This document shows positions 49,175 to 59,492 of a stretch of DNA of 64,000 nt, in pieces. The DNA is from Snodgrassella sp. CFCC 13594 (lineage in GTDB: Bacteria > Pseudomonadota > Gammaproteobacteria > Burkholderiales > Neisseriaceae). The position numbers and the translations under genes were made by a program. The notes under the pieces were generated by a model that was given only the letters and a program-made list of their open reading frames with translations, was not told where the DNA came from and did no database searches. The DNA lies in contig NZ_LQXR01000003.1 of NCBI RefSeq assembly GCF_001590725.1, positions 62,001-126,000 on the forward strand. The letters are read 5' to 3'. The stretch's first letter is position 1. Every line of letters begins with the position of its first letter.

Positions 49175-49666
49175 TTAAATACGCAACATCCGTTCGCCGC
49201 GGCCAATACCGGCTGCACCCGTGCGGACTGTTTCCAAAATCAGGGTTTTACCCACTGTATCCAGAAAGGCATCCAATTTATCACTGGGCCCAGTCACTTC
49301 AACCGTATAGGTTTTGTCGGTAACGTCAATTACGTGACCTCGAAAAATATCGGTTAAGCGCAAAATTTCATCGCGATCTTTACCACTGGCGCGCAGTTTC
49401 ACCAGCATCAGTTCCCGTTCAACAAATTGGCTGTCATTTAAGTCGATCACTTTAATGACTTCAATCAGCTTATTGAGTTGTTTGGTGATTTGTTCCATCA
49501 CATCGGCATCCCCGTGAGTAACGATGGTCATGCGCGATAGTGTGGCATCTTCTGTGGGGGCAACAGACAAAGAGTCGATGTTGTAATCACGGGCAGAAAA
49601 CAAACCCACAATTCGGCTCATGGCACCTGATTCGTTTTCCATTAAAATGGATAAAATGTGTCTCAT
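49175..49666 (-). CDS. ilvH: Acetolactate synthase small subunit
   Basis: Regulatory subunit (163 aa) of acetohydroxyacid synthase. The N-terminal ACT domain begins MRHILSILMENESGAMSRIV and continues GLFSARDYNIDSLSVAPTED, which binds valine for feedback control. The C-terminal ALS-small domain follows. The start overlaps the ilvB stop by four bases (ATGA). Confidence 0.97.
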   Translation of the reverse strand: MRHILSILMENESGAMSRIVGLFSARDYNIDSLSVAPTEDATLSRMTIVTHGDADVMEQITKQLNKLIEVIKVIDLNDSQFVERELMLVKLRASGKDRDEILRLTDIFRGHVIDVTDKTYTVEVTGPSDKLDAFLDTVGKTLILETVRTGAAGIGRGERMLRI

Positions 49667-51447
49667 GGTACGCTCCGGGTATCGTAGTCACGGTCGGTGA
49701 CATCATTGACATCGCTGTCAGCTTTGGTTTCACGCATATGCGGCGGTAAAACCATTTCGTCCAGCCCCTTGCCGTTGCCCACCATGGGAAATACATTTTG
49801 TTTGCGATCGGTAATGAAGTCCATAAACACCAAACGGTCTTTCAGTGCAATGGCTTCTTGTAGTGCGCCTTCTACATCACTCGGCTTTTCAATGCGCATG
49901 CCAACGTGCCCATAAGATTCAGCCAGCTTGACAAAATCCGGCAATGATTCCATGTACGATTCAGAATAACGATCTTGGTAATAAAACTCTTGCCATTGGC
50001 GCACCATACCCAAATAACCGTTGTTTAAATTAATGATTTTAATGGGCAACCGGTATTGGTAGCAGGTTGATAACTCCTGAATATTCATTTGAATAGAACC
50101 TTCGCCGGTGATGCAAAAAACATCCTCACCCGGACACGCCAAGGTGGCACCCATTGCATAAGGCAAACCCACGCCCATGGTACCTAAACCACCAGAGTTG
50201 AGCCATTGGCGTGGTCGTTGGAATGGGTAGTACTGCGCGGCAAACATCTGATGCTGACCCACATCCGATGTAATAATGGCATTGTTTTCTGTTAATCTGG
50301 CCAGTGTTTGCACCACAAATTGTGGTTTAATAACTTCGTTTGATGGTTCAAACCAGAGGCTATTGCGCGCGCGCCAGCCTTCTATGGTATGCCACCATTT
50401 TTCCAAGGATGTGGTATTCAATACCAAACCTTGCTTTTTCCACAGGCCCAAGATGTCGGTGAGTACATTTCTCACATCACCCACAATCGGCACATCTACT
50501 TTCACCCGTTTGGCAATGCTGGAAGGATCAATGTCGATGTGAATGATTTTTTTCGATGTGTTTGTGAATTTACTCGGTACCGAAATAACACGGTCATCAA
50601 ATCGCGCACCCACCGCCAAAACCACATCAGCATTTTGCATGGTTAAATTGGCTTCATAGGTGCCATGCATGCCAACCATACCCAAAAATTGTTTGTGGCA
50701 GGAAGGATAGGCACCCAAGCCCATGAGTGTGCCCGTGCACGGCGCCCCCATTAGTTGCACCAATTCGGTTAATTCCTGACTGGCATTGCCCAATACAACT
50801 CCACCACCGAAATACACCACAGGGCGTTTGGCCGCAGCCAAAACCTGCACAGCTTTTTTGATTTGGCCTGCATGGCCGTGGGTAACCGGTTGGTAGGAAC
50901 GAATGAAAATATCATCTTGTGGGTAACTGAATTTAGCCAGAGCTTGAGTCACGTCTTTAGGAACATCAATTACCACAGTGCCGGGTCGGCCAGTACGGGC
51001 GATCTGAAAGGCCATTTTAATGGTCTCAGCCAGCTCGTGTACACTGGTTACCAAGAAATTGTGTTTGACACAAGGGCGTGAAATGCCCACGGTATCCACT
51101 TCTTGGAACGCATCAGAACCTATTGCTGGCGTGGCCACTTGGCCGGTAATCACTACCAGCGGCACGGAATCTGAATTTGCAGTGGCGATGCCAGTAATGG
51201 CGTTGGTGGCACCAGGACCCGAAGTCACAATGGCAACACCCACTTTTTGACCATCGCTGGCACGTGAATAAGCATCAGCAGCATGTACCGCAGCTTGCTC
51301 GTGGCGAACCAGAATGTGACGAAATTTATTTAATTGGAAGATGGCGTCGTAAATTTCAAGTACTGCGCCGCCAGGGTAGCCAAAAACGTATTCAACGCCT
51401 TCGGCTTTAAGGCTTTGCACAAGGATTTGTGCACCGGAAAGTTGCAT
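49663..51447 (-). CDS. ilvB: Acetolactate synthase large subunit
   Basis: Thiamine-diphosphate enzyme, first step of branched-chain amino acid synthesis. The 594 aa fit. The catalytic Glu is in LVRHEQAAVHAADAYSRAS. Also visible are the FAD/central domain (GMHGTYEANLTMQNADVVLA) and the ThDP motif region (GEGSIQMNIQELSTCYQYRL, then PIKIINLNNGYLGM). It heads ilvB-ilvH-ilvC. About 170 bases of leader lie between a probable promoter and the ATG. Confidence 0.97.
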   Translation of the reverse strand: MQLSGAQILVQSLKAEGVEYVFGYPGGAVLEIYDAIFQLNKFRHILVRHEQAAVHAADAYSRASDGQKVGVAIVTSGPGATNAITGIATANSDSVPLVVITGQVATPAIGSDAFQEVDTVGISRPCVKHNFLVTSVHELAETIKMAFQIARTGRPGTVVIDVPKDVTQALAKFSYPQDDIFIRSYQPVTHGHAGQIKKAVQVLAAAKRPVVYFGGGVVLGNASQELTELVQLMGAPCTGTLMGLGAYPSCHKQFLGMVGMHGTYEANLTMQNADVVLAVGARFDDRVISVPSKFTNTSKKIIHIDIDPSSIAKRVKVDVPIVGDVRNVLTDILGLWKKQGLVLNTTSLEKWWHTIEGWRARNSLWFEPSNEVIKPQFVVQTLARLTENNAIITSDVGQHQMFAAQYYPFQRPRQWLNSGGLGTMGVGLPYAMGATLACPGEDVFCITGEGSIQMNIQELSTCYQYRLPIKIINLNNGYLGMVRQWQEFYYQDRYSESYMESLPDFVKLAESYGHVGMRIEKPSDVEGALQEAIALKDRLVFMDFITDRKQNVFPMVGNGKGLDEMVLPPHMRETKADSDVNDVTDRDYDTRSVP

Positions 51448-51623
51448 GTCAACCTCTGTTTTGTCAGGTAGCCCAACTGATGCGTCATCGTTTCACCTCT
51501 GCCGGGTAGGCTGATGTTTGGTACAGCGATTTAGGGTACGCGCACACAAACATCGTGGTGACCAATCGATACGGCATCCCATAGTTGGAATAGCTGCCTT
51601 GGGTTTATCGAACGAGGCATGAC

Positions 51624-51650
51624 AATATAGCAATGCCATTTATTGTGCAA
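51624..51650 (-). promoter_or_regulatory. Probable ilvB promoter
   Basis: On the minus strand TTGCAC is followed after 15 bases by TATATT preceded by TGC, an extended -10 form. The short spacing lowers confidence. Confidence 0.35.
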
Positions 51651-51745
51651 GCGCAAAACCCAAGATTCGAGGCTCAACTTGAGTCTAATTGATTAGTATT
51701 ATGCTGATTTCTGCTAATTTAATAAATTAATTGATATTAAATATT

Positions 51746-51792
51746 AAAAATAGACATATTATTATTATTTTAAAAATAATATGTCTATTTTT
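51746..51792. terminator. Strong 18-bp terminator after the DAHP-synthase-like gene
   Basis: AAAAATAGACATATTATT and its exact complement enclose an 11-base AT-rich loop, with T-runs in both directions. Confidence 0.9.
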
Positions 51793-51841
51793 TTTAAAAT
51801 TATTGCTAATTTTTGTTTTGTAATGATATTAGTCAATATGT

Positions 51842-52732
51842 CTAATTTCGAGATGGTTGATGCATGATCACGGCATCTGCCCCTGCTGCTTGGGATAAAG
51901 CCAGCAAGACGCTTTCGGGTAGATAGGCATGGTGTAAGCGCAAAATATTGGTTACCACCGGTAAGTGACTGATGCGCTTGGCTTTGACAATGGCTTCAAT
52001 GTCCAAGCGGTAGGGTGCATTTCGATCTAAGCTGAGCGTGCCAGCTTCGCCGAGCATGATGTGATGGTTGCCCTTTATGGCAATGTGTTCCGCTGCAATC
52101 AGCCAGTCGTCAATTTGATGGTGTTTGTCTTTGCACACAATCACGGGCACATTCAGGCGGCCTACTTCATCGCGTAAGCTACGGTTGGCGAGTTGCTCGC
52201 CACCCAAATACAGAATGTCTGCAGTGGCTGCTAATACGGATTCCAGTTGCCGCACATCGCGGATACGTACCACGGCTGCCTGATTGGCGGTATGCGCGGT
52301 GTGGATGAGTTGGTTCAGTTCACGGTCGCGGGCGGCATTATTATCTTGTGGGTTCGGCGCGTAAGGGGTGTCGTTGCGGTAATAAGGATCCATGAATACC
52401 ACAGGGCTTTCAGGCAGCCTATTGTTTTTGACTGGATAAATAATTTGCGTGGCATGGCCACCAAATGCAATGCCTCGAGCGGTGATGATGGTATCTTGGG
52501 CTTGGGTTTCGCGGCTGATGATGCGCCAGTCTTGGACTACACGCATGGCTTTTTCAACCCCCGGCAATGCCTCCAATTCTCGTGGTACAAAGACCCGCTC
52601 GTCACCGACGGCACCAATAATGGTACGTTCGGCGCCACGGGATATGTGTTCGGTCAAACCGCGACTGCGAATAACTTCGATCACTTGCTTGATATCTGCT
52701 TCACTGGCTTGCCGTTGCATGACGATAATCAT
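51842..52732 (-). CDS. DAHP-synthase-like protein lacking catalytic motifs
   Basis: A 296-aa protein. Residues 1-75 (MIIVMQRQASEADIKQVIEV, then HISRGAERTIIGAVGD, ALPGVEKAMRVV, and RIISRE) match the regulatory ferredoxin-like domain of Thermotoga-type DAHP synthases. The remainder keeps the barrel outline (ADILYLGGEQLANR, VPVIVCKDKH, AAEHIAIKGNHHIMLGEAGT, ISHLPVVTN). The catalytic signatures are gone: no GPCSVE, no KPRTSP (YRNDTP instead), no KRG, LGEAG for CERG, and no DPSH. It is therefore probably not a DAHP synthase. GGAACACCATT precedes ATG 52732; a longer frame to 52816 looks untranslated. It stands alone, divergent from the export operon, and contains an exact uptake sequence. Confidence 0.75.
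   Translation of the reverse strand: MIIVMQRQASEADIKQVIEVIRSRGLTEHISRGAERTIIGAVGDERVFVPRELEALPGVEKAMRVVQDWRIISRETQAQDTIITARGIAFGGHATQIIYPVKNNRLPESPVVFMDPYYRNDTPYAPNPQDNNAARDRELNQLIHTAHTANQAAVVRIRDVRQLESVLAATADILYLGGEQLANRSLRDEVGRLNVPVIVCKDKHHQIDDWLIAAEHIAIKGNHHIMLGEAGTLSLDRNAPYRLDIEAIVKAKRISHLPVVTNILRLHHAYLPESVLLALSQAAGADAVIMHQPSRN
52409..52420 (-). repeat. DNA uptake sequence inside the DAHP-synthase-like gene
   Basis: Exact TTCAGGCAGCCT. Confidence 0.85.
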
Positions 52733-53006
52733 AATGGTGTTCCGTGGCTTGAGTTGCACTATTGTCGGGAAATTTGCCGTGTCTGACAAGGCAATTGCAA
52801 TGGGTGATGAATGCATGACTAATCATGAGGTATGTGTCGGCTGGTTTTGGCGCGAAACCGATGCGGATTGGGTTTGTTTGAAAGTTGACAGGCATAAAGC
52901 CATGCAGTAGAAATGGTTGTGACAGTCAATGACATTTAAGTTTTGTTGGGTACCGTGGCCGTGGCGCTTAGAATCGCGGCAATCTGGCATGGCTAAAGGA
53001 TGAATA

Positions 53007-53993
53007 ATGCAGAAAAAATGGATGTGGGTCGGCGTTGCGGTGGTGGCTTTGGTCGCGGTAGCTGTGTGGGTTAACGTACACAGCACTGAAAAGTTGCCTG
53101 ACGGTTTTGCTGGCGGCAATGGCCGTTTGGAATTGCAGCGCATGGATGTGGCGACTTTGTATGCAGGGCGTGTGGTTGCAATGAAGGTCAATGAAGGAGA
53201 TGAGGTGGCTAAGGATGCAGTTTTGGCTGAATTGTCTTCTGATCAAAGCAGCAGCCAGCTGGCGGGTGCCAAAGCTGCAAAAATAAGAGCGGAAGAAACA
53301 GTGGCTCGGGCTACCGCCGAAATTTTGGCTCAGCAACAGCAACAAAAAGTAGCACAAATGGAACTCGATAACACGCAACAGTTGAAGAATGATGCATTGG
53401 TGTCGGCAGCTGAATTGAAGCGGCGTCTGGCCGCACGTGATGGAGCCGCAGCAGCGGTGGCAGCGGCAAAAGCGGCTAAGGCGGAAGCGCAGGCCGCAGT
53501 GGGGCAGGCGCAAGCGCAAATTGATGCTGCCTCTTCTGCCAATAAAGATATGTTGATCCGTGCGCCGCAGGCGGGGCGAGTGGAATACCGCATCGCCGAA
53601 GCCGGTAATGTTTTGGGTGCTGGCAGCAAGGTAGTGACCTTGCTGGACCCCAGTGATGTGAGTATGAGTGTGTTTTTGCCCACCAATACGGTGGGTCAGT
53701 TAAAAATTGGTGATGAAGCGCGCATCGTGTTGGATGGCTTAGATGCAGTATTTCCGGCGACAGTGGATTATATTGCAGCGGAAGCTCAATTTACACCCAA
53801 GTATGTGGAAACGGCCAATGAGCGCGAAAAGCTGATGTATAAGGTGAAGCTGAGCATACCGGCTGAAGTGGCTAAACGCTACAGTGGCTTACTGAAAGGG
53901 GGCTTAACCGGTAATGGCTATGTGCGCGTGGATGCAAAACAAGCTTGGCCAGCTTCATGGCAAGTTAAATTGCCATCGGGCAAAGGTGCCTAA
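53007..53993 (+). CDS. HlyD-family membrane fusion protein (YhiI-like)
   Basis: Periplasmic adaptor of an export system, 328 aa. One N-terminal membrane helix ([18 protein letters not shown]) anchors it. A biotinyl-lipoyl-like half follows ([20 protein letters not shown]), then a long Ala/Gln/Lys-rich coiled coil (about residues 85-170), the second lipoyl half ([20 protein letters not shown]) and a beta-barrel. AAGGATGAATA precedes the ATG. It starts an operon with an RbbA-like ABC protein, a YhhJ-like permease, an outer-membrane factor and a patatin lipoprotein. The E. coli counterpart is yhiI-rbbA-yhhJ. Confidence 0.88.
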   Translation: MQKKWMWVGVAVVALVAVAVWVNVHSTEKLPDGFAGGNGRLELQRMDVATLYAGRVVAMKVNEGDEVAKDAVLAELSSDQSSSQLAGAKAAKIRAEETVARATAEILAQQQQQKVAQMELDNTQQLKNDALVSAAELKRRLAARDGAAAAVAAAKAAKAEAQAAVGQAQAQIDAASSANKDMLIRAPQAGRVEYRIAEAGNVLGAGSKVVTLLDPSDVSMSVFLPTNTVGQLKIGDEARIVLDGLDAVFPATVDYIAAEAQFTPKYVETANEREKLMYKVKLSIPAEVAKRYSGLLKGGLTGNGYVRVDAKQAWPASWQVKLPSGKGA

Positions 53994-53995
53994 AT

Positions 53996-56854
53996 ATGCA
54001 TGAAGATTCAGGCAACCCAGATGATTGGGCGGTAGATCTGAGCCAAGTTGCGCACGTTTATGGTAAGACGCGGGCTTTGGCGCCGATTAGTTTACGTATT
54101 CGACGTGGTGCTACTGTGGGCCTCATTGGCCCCGATGGCGTGGGTAAATCCACATTATTGTCATTGATTGCCGGCGTCAAAGTGATTCAGCAAGGTTGCG
54201 TCATGGTGTTTGGCGGCGACATGAGTGACAAGCACACTCGCAATCGTTTGTCGCACCGCATTGCGTTTATGCCACAAGGTTTGGGTCATAATTTGTATCC
54301 GACTTTGTCGGTGCTGGAAAACGTAGATTTTCACGCGCGCTTGTTTGGTTTGGGTGGGGTTGATAAAAAAAAGTCGCATCAATCGTTTGCTTCAAGCCAC
54401 AGGCTTATCGCCGTTTGCCGACCGTGCGGCGGGCAAGCTCTCTGGCGGGATGAAGCAAAAACTCAGTTTGTGCTGTGCTTTGGTGCACAATCCACAATTG
54501 CTGATTTTGGATGAACCCACTACGGGTGTTGACCCCTTATCGAGACGCCAGTTCTGGCATTTGGTGGATGAACTGCGCGCTGAAAATCCGGGTATGACGG
54601 TTATGGTGGCCACCGCGTATATCGACGAGGCTGGTCGATTTGAGCACCTTTTGGCTATGGATGATGGCCATTTGATTGCCAATGCGCCCACTCAAACAGT
54701 GTTGGCTGATACCCACAGCCAAACGCTGGAAGAGGCCTATGTAAAACTATTGCCACCAGACAAGCAGGAAGGTTCAGGCAGCCTCGAATTAACACCGTTT
54801 AAGCCTGATCCAACCTCGCCGCCGGCCATTGAAGCACATGATTTAACCAAACGGTTTGGCGACTTTGTGGCGGTCGATCACGTCAGTTTCACCATCCCGC
54901 GTGGTGAGATTTTTGGTTTTTTGGGTTCCAATGGTTGTGGTAAATCCACCACCATGAAAATGCTCACCGGTTTATTGGATGCCACTGAGGGGACGGCCGA
55001 GCTGCTGGGCCAACCAATTAATGCTGGGGATATGCAACCCGCATGCAAGTGGGCTACATGTCGCAGGCATTTTCTTTGTATGAAGAATTGTCGGTCACAC
55101 AGAATTTGATGATGCATGCGCGCCTATATCAATTGGAAGGCGCAGCAGCCAAACAAGCTGTTGACGATGCTTTGCGGCAGTTTGATTTGACGGAGGTGGC
55201 GGACACCGAGCCCGCAGCATTGCCTCTGGGTATGCGCCAGCGGTTGCAATTGGCGGCGGCTTGTTTACACCACCCTCAAGTATTGATTTTAGATGAACCA
55301 ACTTCTGGTGTGGATCCCGCTGCACGGGATATGTTTTGGCGGCATTTGCTGAAACTATCGCGACAAGACCGCATCACTATTTTTGTGTCCACGCATTTTA
55401 TGAATGAAGCGGCACGTTGTGATCGCATTTCTTTTATGCATCAAGGCAGGGTGTTGGCAGTGGGTACGCCAGCAGAATTGTGCGCTAATCAACACACCGA
55501 TGATTTGGAAGAGGCCTTCATCGCCTACTTAGAAGCAGCATCCCCGGAAAACGAAACCAGAGCACCTTTAAAGACTCATTCAACAACCTGGGTAAAAGAG
55601 CATCCGGTTGCACATGCAGGCCAGAAGGATGATGTTTTTAGACAAGTTCATGCACATCAGCCATCCGCGCTAAGAGAAGACGTAAGTGCCGTGGCCTCGT
55701 CAGTTACGGAGCGTACCAATGGATTGCGCTATTGGTTGAATACTGTTTGGACTTTTGCAGTGCGCGAAGGCAAGGAGTTACTGCGTGACCGCATTCGGTT
55801 GTTTTTTGCGTTGTTTGGACCTGTGGTATTGATGGTGATGGCGGCCTATTCGGTGTCATTTGACGTGAAAAACGTCAAACTCGCAATTTTGGATCGCGAT
55901 CAAACGATAGAAAGCCGTGCGCTTACGGAATATTTTACTGGTTCACGCTATTTTACTTTACAGCAATACCTGAGCGAACCCGATGAAATTGACGCAACGC
56001 TAAAAAGCTCAAAAGCACGGTTGGTGATTGATATTCCACCACACTTTGGCCGCGATTTGATGCGGGGCAACAAACCTGAAGTGGGCTTCTACATCGATGG
56101 CACCATGCCGTTTCTCACCGAAAACATTAAAGGCTTCATCCTCGGTATTATGAGTGATTATGGCTATGGTCGTATTCGAGCCTCAGGATTGCCCATTTCT
56201 ATGGCTCCTTCGGTGAATGTGGCACCACGATTTGTGTATAACCAGGATTTCAAAAGTATTTATGCTTTCACACCAGGCATGATTATGATGGCGATGATGC
56301 TGATTCCGGTGATGATGACGGCATTGGGTGTGGTGCGAGAGCGCGAAATTGGCTCAATTACCAATCTCTACACTTCTCCGGCATCGGTTCGCCAGTTTCT
56401 CATCGGCAAACAGCTTCCTTATGTAGCCGCATCCTTTGTGAGCTATTTAATTTTGATTTGGTTGGCGGTGGTGGTGCTGGGGGTGCCGGTACGCGGTAGC
56501 TTTGTGGCCATGAGTCTAGGTGCATTGGCGTTGATTTGTGCTGCGACCGCGTTTGGTTTGTTGATATCCAGCTTTGTCAAATCCCAAGTAGCGGCCATTT
56601 TTGGTTCGGCGATTTTGTCATTGATTCCCGCATTGAATTTTTCAGGTTTGCTCTATCCATTGTCAACCTTAACTGGCGTGAACTATTGGGTAGGTTGGGC
56701 CTTTCCTACGGCATGGTTTCAGCTCATCAGCTTGGGCGGTTTTACCAAGGGCTTGGGTTTTGCCGATTTTCGCTATTACTACTTGGTGCTGATTGGTTTT
56801 TGCCTGTTGTATGTGTTTGTGGCGGGGCTACTTTTGAAGAAACAGGAGACCTAG
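53996..56854 (+). CDS. RbbA-like double-ATPase ABC transporter with permease domain, broken by two frameshifts
   Basis: Restored, about 952 aa: ATPase 1 ([51 protein letters not shown]), ATPase 2 ([49 protein letters not shown]), then a six-helix ABC-2 permease domain. E. coli RbbA (911 aa) has the same order. Break one is at an A8 run, 54365-54372: seven A gives [15 protein letters not shown]. Break two is at 55036-55037: one more A gives [20 protein letters not shown]. As written, the reading frames are 53996-54514, an internal piece to 55109, and 55043-56854. An exact uptake sequence lies between the ATPases. RbbA has been reported as ribosome-associated in E. coli, but transport is the natural reading in this operon. 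Confidence 0.85.
54773..54784 (-). repeat. DNA uptake sequence inside the RbbA-like gene
   Basis: Exact TTCAGGCAGCCT in the linker between the two ATPase domains. Confidence 0.85.
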
Positions 56855-57982
56855 ATGCTGCGTTGGTTGAAAAATGTGTGGGTGCTGAGTCTTAAAGAAT
56901 TCAAAAGCTTGTTTGGCGATGTGGTATTGATGGGGTTGATTGTGGTGGTGTTGTCTGTAGCCGTGTATTCAGTGTCTACCGGCATCACCACTGAAGTGCG
57001 CAATGCTTCGGTGGCGGTTATGGATGGGGATCATTCTGCCTTGTCTTATCAGATTAGGGACGCACTGTTGCCACCGCATTTTAAAGAACCGGTAGAGGTA
57101 GCGCGGGAAGACGTTGATGGCGCTATGGATCGTGGTGATTATGTGTTTGTTTTGGACATCCCGCCACATTTTCAGCGAGATGTTTTGGCTGGCCGTTCAC
57201 CCACGATTCAAGTGTTGGCAGATGCCACGGCGGTAACACAAGCAGGTGTAGGGTTAACCTATCTTAGTCAAATTATTCAGCAGGAAAGTGCGCGTTTTTT
57301 GCGGCAAAATAGTGCCGAATCAATGTTACCGGTAACGCCAGTGGTGAACATTATGTTTAACCCTAATGGTGAATCCACATGGTATTTGGCGGTGATTCAA
57401 GTGGTGTCCAATGTAACTTTGTTGGCGATGATTCTGGTGGGTGCTGCTGTCATCCGCGAGCGAGAACATGGCACCATTGAGCATTTATTAGTGATGCCGG
57501 TGCGCGCTAGCGAAATTGCTTTGGCGAAAATTTTAACCAATGGCATGGTTATCACGGTGGCTGCACTCTTGTCTTTGTGGCTGGTGGTAAATGTGTGGTT
57601 GGCAGTACCGATTAACGGATCGGTGTGGCTGTTTACCTTGGGTATGGCCATTTATTTGTTTTCGGTTGCCTCTATGGGCATTTGGCTTGCTACGTTGGCC
57701 CCCACCATGCCGCAATTTGGACTGCTGTGTTTGCCGGTTTATGTGGTGACCCGCTTGATTTCGGGGGCTGAATCGCCATTGGAGAGCATGCCTGATTTTT
57801 TCCAAATGATGACATGGCTCTCTCCGGTGACGCAGTTTGTGCAATACAGTCAAGATGTTTTGTTTCGCAATGCCGGTATGGCCATCGTTTGGCCAAAACT
57901 GGTGGTGATGAGTGTCATGGGGGCGTTGTTTTTGGCCCTAGCTTTGGCGCGTTTTCGCAGCATGTTGGCACGTCAATCATGA
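56855..57982 (+). CDS. ABC-2 type permease (YhhJ-like)
   Basis: A 375-aa inner-membrane permease. One N-terminal helix (VVLMGLIVVVLSVAVYSV) is followed by a large periplasmic domain, then five helices beginning YLAVIQVVSNVTLLAMILVG. The cytoplasmic motif VIREREHGTIEHLLVMPVRA is the ABC-2 signature. Its ATG directly follows the stop of the RbbA-like gene. It probably pairs with the permease domain of that protein. The stop is followed closely by the outer-membrane factor gene. Confidence 0.9.
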   Translation: MLRWLKNVWVLSLKEFKSLFGDVVLMGLIVVVLSVAVYSVSTGITTEVRNASVAVMDGDHSALSYQIRDALLPPHFKEPVEVAREDVDGAMDRGDYVFVLDIPPHFQRDVLAGRSPTIQVLADATAVTQAGVGLTYLSQIIQQESARFLRQNSAESMLPVTPVVNIMFNPNGESTWYLAVIQVVSNVTLLAMILVGAAVIREREHGTIEHLLVMPVRASEIALAKILTNGMVITVAALLSLWLVVNVWLAVPINGSVWLFTLGMAIYLFSVASMGIWLATLAPTMPQFGLLCLPVYVVTRLISGAESPLESMPDFFQMMTWLSPVTQFVQYSQDVLFRNAGMAIVWPKLVVMSVMGALFLALALARFRSMLARQS

Positions 57983-58011
57983 GGTGGAACAAGTTGCCTG
58001 AAAGGATGGGG

Positions 58012-59482
58012 ATGTATTCCAAAAAATTAGCATGGGTGGTTGGGGTCGTGTGTGTGGCTGGATGCTCGAGTACGCACATCAATGTGGATTCTCAGGTACC
58101 GGTGCCAGCTCAGTTTGAAGAAGCCGCCCGAGCGCATGGGGCAACTGAAGTGGCCGCATGGTGGCAGAACTGGCCAGATCCGGTATTGCAACAGTTAATC
58201 GAGCAAGGTTTGGTTAACAACCGCAATCTGGCGGCGATGACCGCAAATGTAGCAGCCGCGCGCGCCAATGCTGCTTTGGCTGCTGCTGATTTGGGCCCCA
58301 ATGTGGCTTTGGTGGGCAGCGCTGGTGCACACAATGTCAATATTGATAATCCATTAGATAATGACGTGCGCAGCGTGTTGGCACGTCTAGGCTCGTCATT
58401 GGGCGAAGACAGTCATCGATTTAAAGGTAGCAGTAATCATTTGGCTTTGCCGCCAGCTGGGAGCCGGATATTTTTGGCGCCAAACGCAGTGATGCCGATG
58501 CTGCTCGCTATGCCAGCTTGGGCATTCAAGAACAGTGGCATGGCGCTCAAATGTTGCTGGCCAGTGATATTGCCGATACGTATTTGCGCATTCGCGCTTT
58601 GCAGCAACGTATACGCGTGGGTGCACAAAGCGTGGCTGCCTTAAGACAGCTACAACAGTATGCACAAGGCCGCTTTCGGGCAGGTCAGGCCACCGATTAT
58701 GATGTACAAGATGTGGCTGCTAAACTCAGCGCCATGCAAGCGTTGCAAGCCACATGGCAGGCTCAGGCCGATGGTTACGCCCGTAATTTGGCCGTACTTT
58801 TAGGAGTGCCCGCACAAGGTTTTACCATTCCGCCCAGCCCCGTGGATGCCTTGGACACCATCCCAGCTGCGCCGGCTGGCACCTTGCCTTTGGCGGTGCT
58901 GAATCGACGCCTGATGTGCGCGCACAAGAACATGTGGTGAAGGCAATGAGTGCCAAACTGGCCAGTGCCAAGGCTGATTTGCTGCCGCGATTCGACATTA
59001 ATTTTTTGTGGCAGACTGGGCGAGTGCGTTTAGACAGTGATTTACCTCAATTTAAAGGCTTGGGCAGTTTGGTGAGTGCTGGAATAACCTTGCCTATTTT
59101 TACGTCGGGCCGTATTCAGCGCAATATTGAGGCGGCTGATGCCCGTCTTCAGGCCGCATTGGCTGAATACGATCAGCGGGTATTGCAAGCGCTGGCAGAC
59201 GTCGACAGCAGCTATCAATTGCAATACGGGTTGCATCGCCAGAACCAACTCTTAAGCCAAGCCAAGCGCCAAGCGCGCACACAAGCCACAGGTGCTGAAC
59301 GATTGTTTCATTATGGTCACTTGACTTTGGACAGGGTGTTGAGTGCGCGCCTAAATGCCGAAGACATGGCCGATAAATCCATTCAAGGCAAACTGGCCGA
59401 GGCGCAAAATTTGCTGAATGTCTATAAAGCGTTGGGTGGTGGATGGCCAAGCACCAATGAAGCTACTGAATCTACGCATTAA
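58012..59482 (+). CDS. TolC/NodT-family outer-membrane efflux lipoprotein, broken by two one-base deletions
   Basis: Outer-membrane channel of the export system. The start MYSKKLAWVVGVVCVAGCSS at 58012, after AAAGG, has a lipobox VAGC. Restored length is about 490 aa, with two OEP repeats. Break one is in the T-run 58440-58442: one more T gives HFGFAASWEPDIFGAKRSDA. Break two is at 58910-58911: one more C gives LNRRPDVRAQEHVV, the conserved RPDVR motif. The three readings end at 58644, 58940 and 59482. If real, no working channel is made from this locus. Confidence 0.85.
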
Positions 59483-59492
59483 AAGGATGAAT

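Larger units (their letters stand above)
51448..51841. other. 394-base intergenic region upstream of ilvB
   Basis: It holds the probable ilvB promoter and leader on the minus strand, then AT-rich sequence and the 18-bp terminator of the DAHP-synthase-like gene. No supported gene. Confidence 0.6.

Noticed and set aside
51531..51620. A 29-codon frame (MPRSINPRQLF...) in the ilvB leader as an attenuator peptide
   Set aside because: Its ATG would coincide with the predicted transcription start, leaving no ribosome binding site, and it has no run of branched-chain codons.
52247..52910. Plus-strand frames opposite the DAHP-synthase-like gene
   Set aside because: No ribosome binding site and no family features; the minus-strand gene has a conserved domain and signals.
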